A stretch of DNA of 53,728 nucleotides from an uncultured Prevotella sp. (GCA_945830055.1 CALZXH010000007.1:1-53728), one strand, 5' to 3'; positions 43,711 to 53,676 are shown, counted from the stretch's first letter. Made by a program: numbers and translations. Notes: a model not told the origin generated them from the sequence alone.

Positions 43711-45855
43711 ATGGCAGTATTAGGAACAATTAGAAAAAGAGGCACACTCTTGATAATCATCATCGGTTTGGGCCTCTTCGCATTCATTGCTGAAGAGATG
43801 TTCCGTTCTTGTGAAGCTACAAGCAACGAACGCCGTCAGCAAGTAGGAGAAGTTTGCGGACAACGCATTTCGGTACAGGAATTCCAGGAAATGGTTGATG
43901 AGTACCAGAATGCACAAAAACTTACACAGGGCGTTGAAAACCTGACCGATGAGCAACTGAATGCATTGAAAGACCAGGTCTGGAATGCGTATGTTACCAA
44001 TACCATTCTCAAGGCAGAGGCTGAGAAGCTGGGCTTGACGGTTACTGATGAGGAGTTGCAGAATGTGTTGAAGGAAGGTACAGAACCTTTGCTGTTGCAG
44101 TCACCTTTCGTCAACCAGCAGACAAGGCGTTTCGATGTTACCATGTTGACCAAATTCTTGGCTGAGGTCAAGAAAATTGATGTTCAGCAGAACGCCCAGA
44201 TGGCTGAGTACTACCAGAGTATTCAGAACTACTGGAGCTTTATTGAGAAAACCCTTCGTCAGGAGTTGCTTTCCAGAAAGTATCAGGTGCTGTTGAAGAA
44301 CTGCCTTCTGACAAATCCCAAGTCTGTACAGGCAGCCATGGATGGCCAAAACATCGAAAGTACCGTTCTTTTGGCAGTGGCACCCTACAGCAACATCAAT
44401 GACAAGGACGTGCAGGTGACTGATGCTGAACTCAAGTCAAAATATAATGAGGACAAAGAAAAGTTCAAGCAGCTTGAGGAAAACCGTGACATCAAGTATG
44501 TAGAGTATCATGTTTCTGCTTCTACAGCCGACTACAAGGCTTTGATGGACGCAATGAATACAGCCTATGATAACCTGCAGAAGGGTGGTGATGCCGAAAG
44601 CATTGTACGCAAGGCGCAGTCATCAGTACCTTATACAGGTCTTCCTGTTACCAAGAAGGCATTCTCTGCTGATGTGGTAGCCAAACTGGACTCCATGCAG
44701 GTGGGACAGGTTGTGAAGCCTTTCGAGAACAAGGCTGACAATACTCTGAATCTTGTTAAACTCATTTCCAAGGTTTCTTTGCCCGACTCTGTTGAGTATC
44801 GTCAGATTCAGGTGGGCGGTGCAACTGTTGAGGAAGCAAGGAAGACTGCCGACAGCATTTACAATGCACTCAAGGGTGGTGCCGATTTCGAGGCAATCGC
44901 CAAGAAATACGGTCAGGAAGGAAAGTCCCAGTGGCTTACCAGTGCCATGTACGAGCGTACCTCATCTGTTGACAGCGACACCAAGGCATTCTTGGAGGCT
45001 CTTAACAACACTTCTGTCAACGAAGTAAAGAATCTCGCTTTTGCCCAAGGCAATGTGGTTATCCAGATTGTTAACCGCAAGGCATTCGTAGATAAGTATG
45101 TGGCTGCTGTCATCAAGCATACCATTGACTTCTCGAAAGAAACCTATTCGGCTGCATACAACAAGTTCAGCCAGTATGTAAGCGAATGCTCTACAATAGA
45201 GGATCTGGAAAAGAAAGCCGCAAGCTATGGCTTTAAGGTGAGCGAGCGCAAGAACCTGTTCAACAACGAGCACTATGTGGCTGGTATCCGCGGTACAAGA
45301 GATGCGCTGAAGTGGGTATTCGAAACCAAGGAAGGCACCATTTCTCCTCTGTATGATTGTGGCAACAATGACTGCCTGTTGGTGGTTGCCATGAATAAGG
45401 TTCATGCCAAGGGCTATGCCGATTTCGAGGATGTCAAGGCCGATTTGGAGGCAGAGCTGAAGCAGGAGAAGAAGTATGATGTTCTTAAAGGCAAGTATGC
45501 TTCTGTGAAATCTGTAGCAGATGCCAAGTCAAAGGGCATGATTGTTGACACCGTGAAACAAATCACCTTCAGTGCTCCTGCCTATGTGAAGGCTATCGGT
45601 GCAAGCGAACCTGCATTGAGCGGTGCTGTCGCATCTGCCAAGCAAGGTTCCTTCAGTGACCATCTGGTGAAGGGAAAGCAGGCTGCTTACCTGTTCCAGG
45701 TTCTGAAGAAAGGCGAGAAGGAGAATGCGTATAAAGATGCCAAGGCAATTGACCGACAGCTGCAGATGCAAAACTCACAGATGGTATTCAATCGTCTGAT
45801 GTACAATTTGTATCAGAACGCAAACGTGGTGGATAACCGTTACCTGTTCTTCTAA
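43711..45855 (+). CDS. ppiD: Periplasmic folding factor PpiD-like peptidyl-prolyl isomerase
   Basis: 714 residues. One N-terminal membrane anchor (about 12-28, LLIIIIGLGLFAFIA), a SurA-N/PpiD chaperone region (about 45-230) and two parvulin-like segments: a divergent one (about 260-355) and a clearer one (about 357-455, EYRQIQVGGATVEEARKTADSI...FEAIAKKYGQ). Helical C-terminal part. It assists folding of exported proteins near the Sec translocon. It has its own promoter, and a strong terminator follows. Length is typical of the Bacteroidota form. Confidence 0.88.
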   Translation: MAVLGTIRKRGTLLIIIIGLGLFAFIAEEMFRSCEATSNERRQQVGEVCGQRISVQEFQEMVDEYQNAQKLTQGVENLTDEQLNALKDQVWNAYVTNTILKAEAEKLGLTVTDEELQNVLKEGTEPLLLQSPFVNQQTRRFDVTMLTKFLAEVKKIDVQQNAQMAEYYQSIQNYWSFIEKTLRQELLSRKYQVLLKNCLLTNPKSVQAAMDGQNIESTVLLAVAPYSNINDKDVQVTDAELKSKYNEDKEKFKQLEENRDIKYVEYHVSASTADYKALMDAMNTAYDNLQKGGDAESIVRKAQSSVPYTGLPVTKKAFSADVVAKLDSMQVGQVVKPFENKADNTLNLVKLISKVSLPDSVEYRQIQVGGATVEEARKTADSIYNALKGGADFEAIAKKYGQEGKSQWLTSAMYERTSSVDSDTKAFLEALNNTSVNEVKNLAFAQGNVVIQIVNRKAFVDKYVAAVIKHTIDFSKETYSAAYNKFSQYVSECSTIEDLEKKAASYGFKVSERKNLFNNEHYVAGIRGTRDALKWVFETKEGTISPLYDCGNNDCLLVVAMNKVHAKGYADFEDVKADLEAELKQEKKYDVLKGKYASVKSVADAKSKGMIVDTVKQITFSAPAYVKAIGASEPALSGAVASAKQGSFSDHLVKGKQAAYLFQVLKKGEKENAYKDAKAIDRQLQMQNSQMVFNRLMYNLYQNANVVDNRYLFF

Positions 45856-45885
45856 AAAGAGTATTATCTATTTAAAATATGTGTG

Positions 45886-45921
45886 AGGCGGTTGGATGGT
45901 TTGCATCTGACCGCCTTTTTT
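45886..45921 (+). terminator. Terminator between ppiD and feoB
   Basis: Arms AGGCGGT (45886-45892) and ACCGCCT (45910-45916) with an inner GATG/CATC stem, followed by a T-run to 45921. It lies only 12 bases before the feoB ATG. Confidence 0.8.
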
Positions 45922-45933
45922 CTTCAAATTGTT

Positions 45934-48447
45934 ATGAAATTATCTGAGCTTAAAACAGGCGAGAAAGCCGTTATTGTCAAAGTGTTGGGGCATGGCGGCT
46001 TTAGGAAACGCATTGTAGAAATGGGATTTATCAAGGGTAAGGTGATTGAAGTGCTGCTCAATGCTCCCTTGCAGGATCCCATCAAATACCAACTGATGGG
46101 TTATGAAGTTTCCCTGAGGCGTGTTGAAGCCCAGATGATTGAAATCGTCTCTTTGGAAGAGGCGAAGAATCTGAAGCTGTCTGAAAGCGTGATGCCTGTC
46201 TATAACGAAATGACATATTCCGACAGCAAGACAGTAAGTGAAGAGAATATTTCCGAAAACCAGTTGCGTGAAATCGCGATGCACAAACGCAGAACGATCA
46301 ATGTGGCACTTATAGGAAACCCGAATTGCGGAAAAACATCACTGTTCAACTTCGTTTCAGGAGCCCATGAAAGAGTCGGCAACTATTCTGGCGTCACCGT
46401 AGATGCCTGTGACGGATATATGGAATTTGAAGGCTACCGTTTCCATATCGTCGATTTGCCCGGCACCTATTCCCTCTCGGCGTATAGTCCTGAAGAACTG
46501 TATGTCAGAAAACAGATTATCGAGAATACGCCTGATGTTGTCATTAATGTACTTGATTCAAGCAACATAGAGCGCAACCTATATCTGACCATGCAGCTGA
46601 TAGACATGAATCTGCGCATGGTATGCGCCTTGAATATGTATGATGAATTGCTTTCCAGAGGCGATACCCTTGACCATAACAAACTGGGACAGCTGATAGG
46701 TGTTCCGATGATTCCTACTGTATTTAAGACCGGCAAGGGGGTGGATTTGCTGTTCCATATCATCATCAATCTGTATGAGGGCATTGACTTTCTTGACAAG
46801 GACGGTAATCTGAATCCAGAGGTGGCTGAGCAGTTAAGTGCATGGCACCAGAGTTATGAACTGCATCACGGAGGAAATCACGGAGAGGATTTTGCACATG
46901 GAATCAAACCCAACAACAGTGTTTCCAGGCATATCCACCTGTATCATGGCGCTGCCCTTGAAAAAAGCATAGAGGCTGTCAAGGCAGAACTCCAGAACAA
47001 CGAGCAGATACGCTACAAGTATTCCATTCGCTATCTTGCCATCAAACTGCTGGAGATGGACAAGGATGTACTTTCCGTAATCAATACCTTGCCTAATGCC
47101 AAGGAGATTCTTCAAGTGCGCGACAATGAGGTGAAACATATCCAGCAGGAAACCGGAGAGGATTCTGAGACAGCCATTATGGATGCCAAATATGGCATTA
47201 TCCACGGTGCGTTGGAGGAGGCTGGATATTCTCAGGGTATTTCCCGAGACACCTACCAGTTGACACATGCCATTGACAAGATTATCACCAATAAGTATGC
47301 GGGTTTCCCGTTGTTTATCCTGATGCTGCTTGTCATGTTCCAAACCACGTTCGTCTTGGGGCAATATCCGATGGACTGGATTTCTCTGGGCATAGATAAT
47401 CTTAGAGAATGGTTGTCAGAGGTTTTGCCTTCTGGAATTTTCTGTGATATGCTCGTTGATGGAATCTTAGGAGGCGTAGGAGCGGTGATTGTTTTCCTGC
47501 CTCAGATTCTTATTCTTTATGCTTTCATCTCTTTCATGGAAGATTCGGGATATATGGCGCGTGCCGCCTTTATTATGGATAAATTAATGCATAAAATGGG
47601 ACTTCACGGCAAATCGTTTATCCCATTGCTGATGGGTTTCGGATGCAATGTGCCTGCCGTGATGGCGACAAGAACAGTGGAGAGCAGGCGCTCACGCCTG
47701 ATCACCATGCTGATTATCCCCATGATGAGCTGTTCTGCACGCCTGCCTATTTATGTGATAGTGATAGGCATGTTCTTTCCCGAGCATCTTCAGAGTATTA
47801 TCATGATTGGGCTTTATTCGCTTGGAATCATGATGGCTGTTGTATTCAGCAAGGTGTTCAATAAATATCTTATCAAAGGCAATGATGTACCTTTCGTGAT
47901 GGAATTGCCTCCTTACCGTTTCCCTACATACAAGTCGGTAGTAAGACACTCATGGGAGAAGGGAAAGCATTATCTCAAGAAAATGGGAGGCGTCATCCTG
48001 GTGGCAAGTATCATCGTTTGGGCTTTGGGATATTTTCCTCATAATGACTTGTTGAACGAGGTGCAACAGCAGGAGCAAAGTTATTTGGGCGCAATAGGAA
48101 AGGCCATAGAGCCGTTGTTCGCGCCCCTGGGCTTCAACTGGAAGTTGGATGTAGCTCTCATTTCTGGAATTGGCGCTAAAGAGGTGATAGCCTCTTCTTT
48201 GGGCGTGCTCTACGACAATAATGTGGATGCGATGGTTGCCGATGGCGTCACGCCTGTGGTGGCATTAAGTTTTTTGGTGTTTGTCTTGTTCTATTTTCCG
48301 TGTATTGCCACCATTTCAGCCATTAAGGAAGAAAGTGGTTCATGGAGATGGGCGGTATTCACGGCGGTCTATACCACTTTGTTGGCGTGGATTGTTTCCG
48401 CTTTGGTGTACCAGTTAGGCAATCTTGTTTCACTCGAATTTATGTAG
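45934..48447 (+). CDS. feoB: Fused FeoA-FeoB ferrous iron transporter
   Basis: 837 residues from the ATG at 45934. A FeoA SH3-like domain (1-73, MKLSELKTGEKAVIVKVLGH) is fused to FeoB. The G domain has G1 GNPNCGKTS (128-136), G3 DLPG (174-177) and G4 NMYD (234-237). The membrane part has the two Gate regions, including LLMGFGCNVPAVMATRT and MMSCSARLPIYV. It imports Fe2+ across the inner membrane, powered or gated by nucleotide hydrolysis. In-frame GTG codon at 45883 would place the ppiD terminator inside the coding region and is rejected. The FeoA fusion is common in Bacteroidota. Confidence 0.94.
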   Translation: MKLSELKTGEKAVIVKVLGHGGFRKRIVEMGFIKGKVIEVLLNAPLQDPIKYQLMGYEVSLRRVEAQMIEIVSLEEAKNLKLSESVMPVYNEMTYSDSKTVSEENISENQLREIAMHKRRTINVALIGNPNCGKTSLFNFVSGAHERVGNYSGVTVDACDGYMEFEGYRFHIVDLPGTYSLSAYSPEELYVRKQIIENTPDVVINVLDSSNIERNLYLTMQLIDMNLRMVCALNMYDELLSRGDTLDHNKLGQLIGVPMIPTVFKTGKGVDLLFHIIINLYEGIDFLDKDGNLNPEVAEQLSAWHQSYELHHGGNHGEDFAHGIKPNNSVSRHIHLYHGAALEKSIEAVKAELQNNEQIRYKYSIRYLAIKLLEMDKDVLSVINTLPNAKEILQVRDNEVKHIQQETGEDSETAIMDAKYGIIHGALEEAGYSQGISRDTYQLTHAIDKIITNKYAGFPLFILMLLVMFQTTFVLGQYPMDWISLGIDNLREWLSEVLPSGIFCDMLVDGILGGVGAVIVFLPQILILYAFISFMEDSGYMARAAFIMDKLMHKMGLHGKSFIPLLMGFGCNVPAVMATRTVESRRSRLITMLIIPMMSCSARLPIYVIVIGMFFPEHLQSIIMIGLYSLGIMMAVVFSKVFNKYLIKGNDVPFVMELPPYRFPTYKSVVRHSWEKGKHYLKKMGGVILVASIIVWALGYFPHNDLLNEVQQQEQSYLGAIGKAIEPLFAPLGFNWKLDVALISGIGAKEVIASSLGVLYDNNVDAMVADGVTPVVALSFLVFVLFYFPCIATISAIKEESGSWRWAVFTAVYTTLLAWIVSALVYQLGNLVSLEFM

Positions 48448-48538
48448 CCTTCCATGGGTCTGTGAGGGGTGTAGTCCATAACATCTTGTCCTGCCAATGA
48501 AAAGGCTCTTGAAAAATTGTGAAAATTACACTATCCTT

Positions 48539-48569
48539 TTTGCCATTTCTATGAAAATCATTAACTTTG
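48539..48569 (+). promoter_or_regulatory. Promoter of the bamD operon
   Basis: TTTG (48539-48542), 19-bp spacer, TAACTTTG (48562-48569): exact consensus. The leader to the ATG at 48590 is about 14 nt. Confidence 0.8.
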
Positions 48570-48589
48570 CATTCCAAATAGAGAATTGA

Positions 48590-49417
48590 ATGAAAAGTAT
48601 TATAATCCCACTTTTTTGTGTATGTCTGTGCTTGTGTGGGTGTGCCACAGAGTTCAACAGAGTGTATAAGACTACGGATTATGCCTACAAATACGAATAT
48701 GCCAAAGAATGTTTCGCCCGTGGGCAGTACAACAGGGCCGTGGTTCTTTTGCAGGATCTTGTGACCATACAGAAGGGCTCTGATAATGCGGAGGAATGTC
48801 TGTATATGCTGGGCATGGCACTATATGGCGACAAAGACTATGAGAATGCGGCAAGTACTTTCAGAAAGTATTGCTCTTCTTATCCAAAAGGCTTGTATGC
48901 CGAACAGGCTTCGTTCCACATCGGACAGTCACTCTATCAAAGTACTCCCGAGCCAAGACTCGACCAGACAGCCACGGTAGGTGCCATAGCCGCCTATCAG
49001 CAGTTTCTGGATTATTATCCGGGTTCCAAACAGAGAAGCTTGGCGCAATCACGTCTGTTTGAACTGCAGGATAAGCTGGTTTTCAAGGAGTTGCTCTCTG
49101 CAAGACTCTATTACAATCTGGGCGGATACTTCAGCAATTGCATAGGTGGAGGTTCTAACTATGAGGCATGTATCGTTACCTCGCAGAACGCGTTGAAGAC
49201 ATATCCGTTTTCTAATTTGCGTGAGGAGTTTGCAGTACTGATCATGAAGAGCAAATTCGAACTGGCGCAGCAGAGCGTGGAAGAAAAGAAGATGGACCGC
49301 TATCGTGATGCCGAGGACGAGTGCTATGGTTTCTTGAATGAATATCCGGAAAGCAATAGTGCCGCACTGGCCAACCAATATATCAAGAAGTGCAAGAAGA
49401 TTATTGGAAAGAATTGA
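48590..49417 (+). CDS. bamD: Outer-membrane assembly lipoprotein BamD
   Basis: 275 residues. Lipoprotein signal with lipobox LCGC (C18). TPR-like helical repeats follow: YEYAKECFARGQYNRAVVLLQDL, CLYMLGMALYGDKDYENAASTFRKYCSSYP and further copies. It is the essential helper of BamA in inserting barrel proteins into the outer membrane. The next genes are rpoZ and DUF4293, an order known in Bacteroidales. Located at the periplasmic face of the outer membrane. Confidence 0.9.
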   Translation: MKSIIIPLFCVCLCLCGCATEFNRVYKTTDYAYKYEYAKECFARGQYNRAVVLLQDLVTIQKGSDNAEECLYMLGMALYGDKDYENAASTFRKYCSSYPKGLYAEQASFHIGQSLYQSTPEPRLDQTATVGAIAAYQQFLDYYPGSKQRSLAQSRLFELQDKLVFKELLSARLYYNLGGYFSNCIGGGSNYEACIVTSQNALKTYPFSNLREEFAVLIMKSKFELAQQSVEEKKMDRYRDAEDECYGFLNEYPESNSAALANQYIKKCKKIIGKN

Positions 49418-49458
49418 CAAATCATTTGGAATAACATCATAAATAATTGACAAATAAA

Positions 49459-49803
49459 ATGGACTACAAAAAATCAAAAGCCCCCGTTAACACTGTGACC
49501 CGTAACATCATGGATTTAAGTGAAGAGACGGGAAATATTTATGAAAGCGTTGCTATCATCGGTAAAAGAGCAAACCAGATTTCTGCGCAAATCAAGGATG
49601 ACTTGAGCAAGAAACTGGCTGAGTTTGCTTCATATAATGATTCTTTGGAGGAAGTTTTTGAGAATCGTGAACAGATAGAGATTTCCCGTTATTACGAGAA
49701 GTTGCCCAAACCCGTACTGTTGGCAACACAGGAATTTGTAGAAGGCAAGGTGTATTGGAGAGACACCCAGCGTGAGCAGGCAAACAATCAGATGGAAATG
49801 TAA
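49459..49803 (+). CDS. rpoZ: RNA polymerase omega-like subunit
   Basis: 114 residues from the ATG at 49459; an upstream TTG in frame is less likely. The omega signature is in the region NIMDLSEETGNIYESVAII then GKRANQISAQIKDDL, matching TGNxYE and KRANQI. The C-terminal half is a Bacteroidota-specific extension. It helps assemble and stabilise RNA polymerase beta-prime. Lies 41 bp after bamD and 12 bp before the DUF4293 gene. Confidence 0.88.
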   Translation: MDYKKSKAPVNTVTRNIMDLSEETGNIYESVAIIGKRANQISAQIKDDLSKKLAEFASYNDSLEEVFENREQIEISRYYEKLPKPVLLATQEFVEGKVYWRDTQREQANNQMEM

Positions 49804-49815
49804 TCTTTGCTGAAG

Positions 49816-50274
49816 ATGATTCAACGCATCCAATCTGCCTATCTTGCTATCTCGATTCTTCTTTTGATTGTTTCATCGTGTCTCCCGTGGGGAGCTGTCT
49901 GCAATCAGGAAAACGGTGATGTCATGGAGGTTTACAACCTGTATGTAAACAGCGGAACTTCGTATAGTCTTATTACGCTTCCGCTCTTTCTGATACAGTT
50001 GGTCTCCGTTGTATTATCCGTCTATACCATCACCAGTTATGCCAACCGAAGGAATCAGATGAGACTGTGTACCCTTATCCTCATCCTTCTGGTAGGATGG
50101 CATTTGCTGGCAACGGTCTTTTTCCTTGTACTGCCTGATGCAGACAAGCAAGAGTCATTCGGATTGCATGGGTTTGCCGTACTGCCGTTAGTGTCCATTC
50201 TTCTGACCTACTTGGCAAAGAGGGCTATACGTGCAGACGAGGAGTTGGTGAGATCTGCTGACAGAATTAGGTAG
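49816..50274 (+). CDS. DUF4293 membrane protein
   Basis: 152 residues beginning MIQRIQSAYLAI, the hallmark of DUF4293. Four membrane segments (about 6-24, 52-72, 82-105, 115-135). An upstream TTG at 49807 is unlikely. It follows rpoZ closely and ends 4 bp before the DUF5715 gene. Inner membrane; function unknown. Confidence 0.82.
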   Translation: MIQRIQSAYLAISILLLIVSSCLPWGAVCNQENGDVMEVYNLYVNSGTSYSLITLPLFLIQLVSVVLSVYTITSYANRRNQMRLCTLILILLVGWHLLATVFFLVLPDADKQESFGLHGFAVLPLVSILLTYLAKRAIRADEELVRSADRIR

Positions 50275-50278
50275 CCGG

Positions 50279-51148
50279 ATGGACATTCTGAGGATTTATA
50301 TCAAGGCGATAGCATTATGGCTTTATAGAAAACTCGATATTCGAAGAGACATTTATCGCCAAAACCCGCAAAAACAATACAAGGCATTCTTTATGATATG
50401 CTTTGTATCGTTTGTTTTTGCCATGTTTATTGTCAAGCAGGTAAAGCATATAGATTCTCCGGAGCTAGTAGCTTCCGGTCAGGCAAGTGAACAAGCGGCT
50501 CAGACCGATAGCCTCACCCAGTTTGCGCCATCGGTTTCTGTTACTGCCTCTCTCGACTGTCAGGATATCAAAAACCATCCCCATAAGATTTATAGCGTAC
50601 CCTCTTTCAAGAACACTTTTCCCGACAACAACGACGTCCAGATTGTCAGTGCCAAGAAGAATGGCGTAAGTCCTGTAGAAGACAGGGAAGAGGCTGAACG
50701 CCGAAAGAAGGAACTTGTCTTCATTGGCGCCAATCCGTACTTCCATGTGGATAATTTGAACAGCAGCATCCCTTACCTGGTTCCCAAAGCCTCCAATCTT
50801 TTGCAGGATATCGGCAAATCCTTTTTCGACAGCCTCTACGTGAAGGGAATACCTTTCCATAAGATAATCGTAACAAGCGTGTTGCGCACCAAAAAGGATA
50901 TCAGGAAATTGAGGACACGCAATCTTAATGCTACTGACAACAGTTGCCATCTGTATGGTACGACAGTTGATATATGCTATAACCGCTATAAAACGGTGGA
51001 AATGCCTGATGGCCCTCATCGGCGTGTGGTAAGCAACGACACCCTGAAATGGGTCTTGAGCGAGGTGTTGAGAGATTTCAGAAACAACGGGCGGTGCTAT
51101 ATCAAATATGAAGTGAAGCAGGGCTGTTTCCATCTTACTGTAAAATAA
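50279..51148 (+). CDS. DUF5715 protein, M15 peptidase-like
   Basis: 289 residues. One membrane anchor (about 36-53, AFFMICFVSFVFAMFIV) places the rest in the periplasm. The C-terminal domain (about 160-289) resembles zinc D,D-peptidases of the M15 type: VTSVLRTKKDI, then NSCHLYGTTVDI with H224 and D231, and CFHLTV with H285 preceded by E278. These four residues fit the M15 metal and catalytic pattern. It may trim peptidoglycan stem peptides. Assignment to DUF5715 is recalled; activity is inferred. Confidence 0.72.
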   Translation: MDILRIYIKAIALWLYRKLDIRRDIYRQNPQKQYKAFFMICFVSFVFAMFIVKQVKHIDSPELVASGQASEQAAQTDSLTQFAPSVSVTASLDCQDIKNHPHKIYSVPSFKNTFPDNNDVQIVSAKKNGVSPVEDREEAERRKKELVFIGANPYFHVDNLNSSIPYLVPKASNLLQDIGKSFFDSLYVKGIPFHKIIVTSVLRTKKDIRKLRTRNLNATDNSCHLYGTTVDICYNRYKTVEMPDGPHRRVVSNDTLKWVLSEVLRDFRNNGRCYIKYEVKQGCFHLTVK

Positions 51149-51163
51149 GCCTTATTCTTTGCC

Positions 51164-52333
51164 ATGAGAATCCTATTTTATGCAGACACGGTTTTTGACT
51201 TTGGGGGCGTTCAGCGCGTCCTTTCTGTCATTGCAACAGCCTTGTCAAAGAAGCATGAGGTGGTGATTCTCAGTACCGACAAGGCTGCAAACAAGGAGGT
51301 GTATGGCTATGACAAGACCTCCATTTCGTTCAGGAGTATTGATTACAAGTCGCAGCAGAATCTCAGTTATCTGTGGTGCAAGTTCCTGAGCCTGCTATAT
51401 AAAAAATGCCTTCCTCACAACCGTTTTACAAGCAGGCTCTATTCCTACAGTTTCTTCTTGCCGAAATATAAGAACGAACTTGTCAGAGCCATAGAGCAAG
51501 AGAATGCTGATGTGGTGATAGCGGTTCATGCTTTCTGTGCCTTGCATCTTGCTTCCATTAGAAACAGATTGGGCACAAAGAAAACCGTTGCCTGGATTCA
51601 CAACTGTTATGATGCGCTGTTTGAAAAGAATCATCCGTATCTGCCTCAGTTGAAATCGTTCTTTTCCTTTCAAATGCGTGTTATGGATGAGATGGTTGTA
51701 CTGTCGAAGTCCGATTTGCGGTTGTTTCAGGACAATCTTCATCTGAATACCACTGTCATTTACAACCCGCTCACTTTGCCACCCATGGGGAAAGGAAAGT
51801 ATGAATACAAGAAGTTTCTCTCTGTGGGCCGTTTCTCGCACGGACACAAGGGGTTTGACGTGCTGATCAATGCGTTTGCGCTGTTTGCCGCGAACAATAG
51901 GGAGTGGACGCTTGAGATAGTCGGTGAAGGTGAGGAAGAACCTTTGTACAGAAAACTGATAAAAGGGCATCATCTGGAAGACAGAGTACGGATCATGCCT
52001 TTTACTCCTATGATTCAGCGGCATTATGCGCAGGCTTCTGTGTACGTATTGTCATCCCGCTGGGAGGGAATGCCGCTGGTGCTGTTGGAATCAATGAGTC
52101 ACGGGCTTCCCGTTATATCCTCCGACCTTCCTGTTGCCCGTGAGCTGATGGCAGAGAGCGGTACCTGCCGTTTTTTCAAAAATGAGGATGTGCAGCAGCT
52201 TGCCGCATGTATGGAGCAACTTACTGAGGAGTCTCTATGGATGGAGCAATCCGGAAAGTCATTATCAAGGGTAAGGGATTTTTCTGTCGATGCTATCATG
52301 AAAGAGTGGGAGAGGGTATTCGTTGCCCGATAA
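51164..52333 (+). CDS. GT4-family glycosyltransferase
   Basis: 389 residues, GT-B fold. The N-terminal FGGVQRVLSVIATALSKKHEV is the acceptor-side glycine loop; the C-terminal domain has SVGRFSHGHKGFDVLINAF, IVGEGEEEPLYRKLI and YVLSSRWEGMPLVLLESMSHGLPVI, the EX7E region of retaining GT4 enzymes. It probably adds a hexose to a surface polysaccharide or lipid; donor and acceptor cannot be told. It begins 15 bp after the DUF5715 gene. Cytoplasmic face of the inner membrane. Confidence 0.88.
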   Translation: MRILFYADTVFDFGGVQRVLSVIATALSKKHEVVILSTDKAANKEVYGYDKTSISFRSIDYKSQQNLSYLWCKFLSLLYKKCLPHNRFTSRLYSYSFFLPKYKNELVRAIEQENADVVIAVHAFCALHLASIRNRLGTKKTVAWIHNCYDALFEKNHPYLPQLKSFFSFQMRVMDEMVVLSKSDLRLFQDNLHLNTTVIYNPLTLPPMGKGKYEYKKFLSVGRFSHGHKGFDVLINAFALFAANNREWTLEIVGEGEEEPLYRKLIKGHHLEDRVRIMPFTPMIQRHYAQASVYVLSSRWEGMPLVLLESMSHGLPVISSDLPVARELMAESGTCRFFKNEDVQQLAACMEQLTEESLWMEQSGKSLSRVRDFSVDAIMKEWERVFVAR

Positions 52334-52379
52334 CCCTCGTTTCATTCATGTCATTTTTAACCGTTAACTAATTGTCGCT

Positions 52380-53651
52380 ATGCAGTTTCTGAAAATCGGT
52401 CTGAAGCGGTTTCGCACCATGTGTTTGCATATTGCAAGTATTCTGAGACTTACCGTCACTCTCTTCATTTCCAAACAGCTGACGAAAGAGACGGCGGCAT
52501 TGTCTTATTCCACCTTGTTGGCCATCGTCCCGATATTCTCAGTGATCTTTGCCATAGCACGGGGATTCGGCTATAACAAATACATAGAGTATTGGTTCAG
52601 GCAGGCCTTTGAGTCTCAGCCTCAAGTGGCTGAAGTCATCGTCAGTTTTGTAAACAGTTATCTGGTACATACCAAGAGCGGAATACTGTTGGGCTTCGGT
52701 CTGGTGTTCATGCTCTATACCGTGCTGCTCCTGCTGATGAATATAGAGCGTGTGCTTAATCTGATTTGGCAGGTAAACAAAAGCCGCAGTATCTTCAGAA
52801 CCTGTACGGATTATCTTTCGTTGTTCTTGTTGCTGCCTGCCATTCTAGTACTTTCAACAGGCATTTCGCTCTATGTCGCCACCATTGCAGATGTAGTGCG
52901 CTCTCAGGCTATCGTCGCGTCAGCATTGCTGTTGCTGATAGACGCTCTGCCGTATGTCATCATGTCCCTGTTCTTTATCGGTCTGTTTGTATTTGTGCCC
53001 AATACCCATGTCAAGGTGCGCCACTGTATCGTGCCGGGTATCTTGGCTGGTATCGCGATGCAAACGCTGCAGTATGCCTATATCCATTCACAGATTTGGG
53101 TGTCCAGCTATAATGCCATCTACGGTTCTTTTGCAGCGCTGCCGTTATTCATTCTATGGATACAGTTGTCATGGTCCATCTGCCTGTTCGGCGCTGTCAT
53201 GAGTTTTTCCAGTCAGAATATCTCGTTGTTAGACTTCACCTACGATAAAGGCGATATCAGCCATTCCAACAAGATGCTTCTGTGTCTCAATATCATGGCA
53301 GTTACCAGCCGACAATTTGAAAAGGGACTGCCGCCGTATTCCACCACCGATATCGCAAGGGAAACGAAGATTCCGATAAGAGTGCTGAACAGTTTGCTGA
53401 GTGAATTAGTCAACACCCGATTGTTGGTCGAGATTGTGACTGACGAAAAGAGTGAGTCAGTAAGATACATGCCTGGCATGTCTGTCGAAACATTGACTGT
53501 AGGTGTTGTCGTCAACAGGTTGGATTCTTACGGTCAAATCTCCATCCCCTTGCCCGATAGCGTGAAAAACAATAGCCGATGGGACAATGTGCATACCAGG
53601 CATCAGCAATACCTGGAATCAATGAACGATATTTTGGTAAGAGACCTTTAG
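52380..53651 (+). CDS. YihY/BrkB family membrane protein
   Basis: 423 residues. Six membrane segments in the N-terminal 270 residues. Family signatures: AALSYSTLLAIVPIFSVI early, TAVLLLLMNIERVLNLIW-like text, and YNAIYGSFAALPLFILWIQLSW. The C-terminal 130 residues form a soluble part with a winged-helix look (STTDIARETKIPIRVLNSLL). Once called ribonuclease BN in error; role in transport is unproven. Last gene of the window, followed by tandem repeats. Confidence 0.88.
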   Translation: MQFLKIGLKRFRTMCLHIASILRLTVTLFISKQLTKETAALSYSTLLAIVPIFSVIFAIARGFGYNKYIEYWFRQAFESQPQVAEVIVSFVNSYLVHTKSGILLGFGLVFMLYTVLLLLMNIERVLNLIWQVNKSRSIFRTCTDYLSLFLLLPAILVLSTGISLYVATIADVVRSQAIVASALLLLIDALPYVIMSLFFIGLFVFVPNTHVKVRHCIVPGILAGIAMQTLQYAYIHSQIWVSSYNAIYGSFAALPLFILWIQLSWSICLFGAVMSFSSQNISLLDFTYDKGDISHSNKMLLCLNIMAVTSRQFEKGLPPYSTTDIARETKIPIRVLNSLLSELVNTRLLVEIVTDEKSESVRYMPGMSVETLTVGVVVNRLDSYGQISIPLPDSVKNNSRWDNVHTRHQQYLESMNDILVRDL

Positions 53652-53676
53652 ATCTGAAAATTGAATGGCTTTATTT

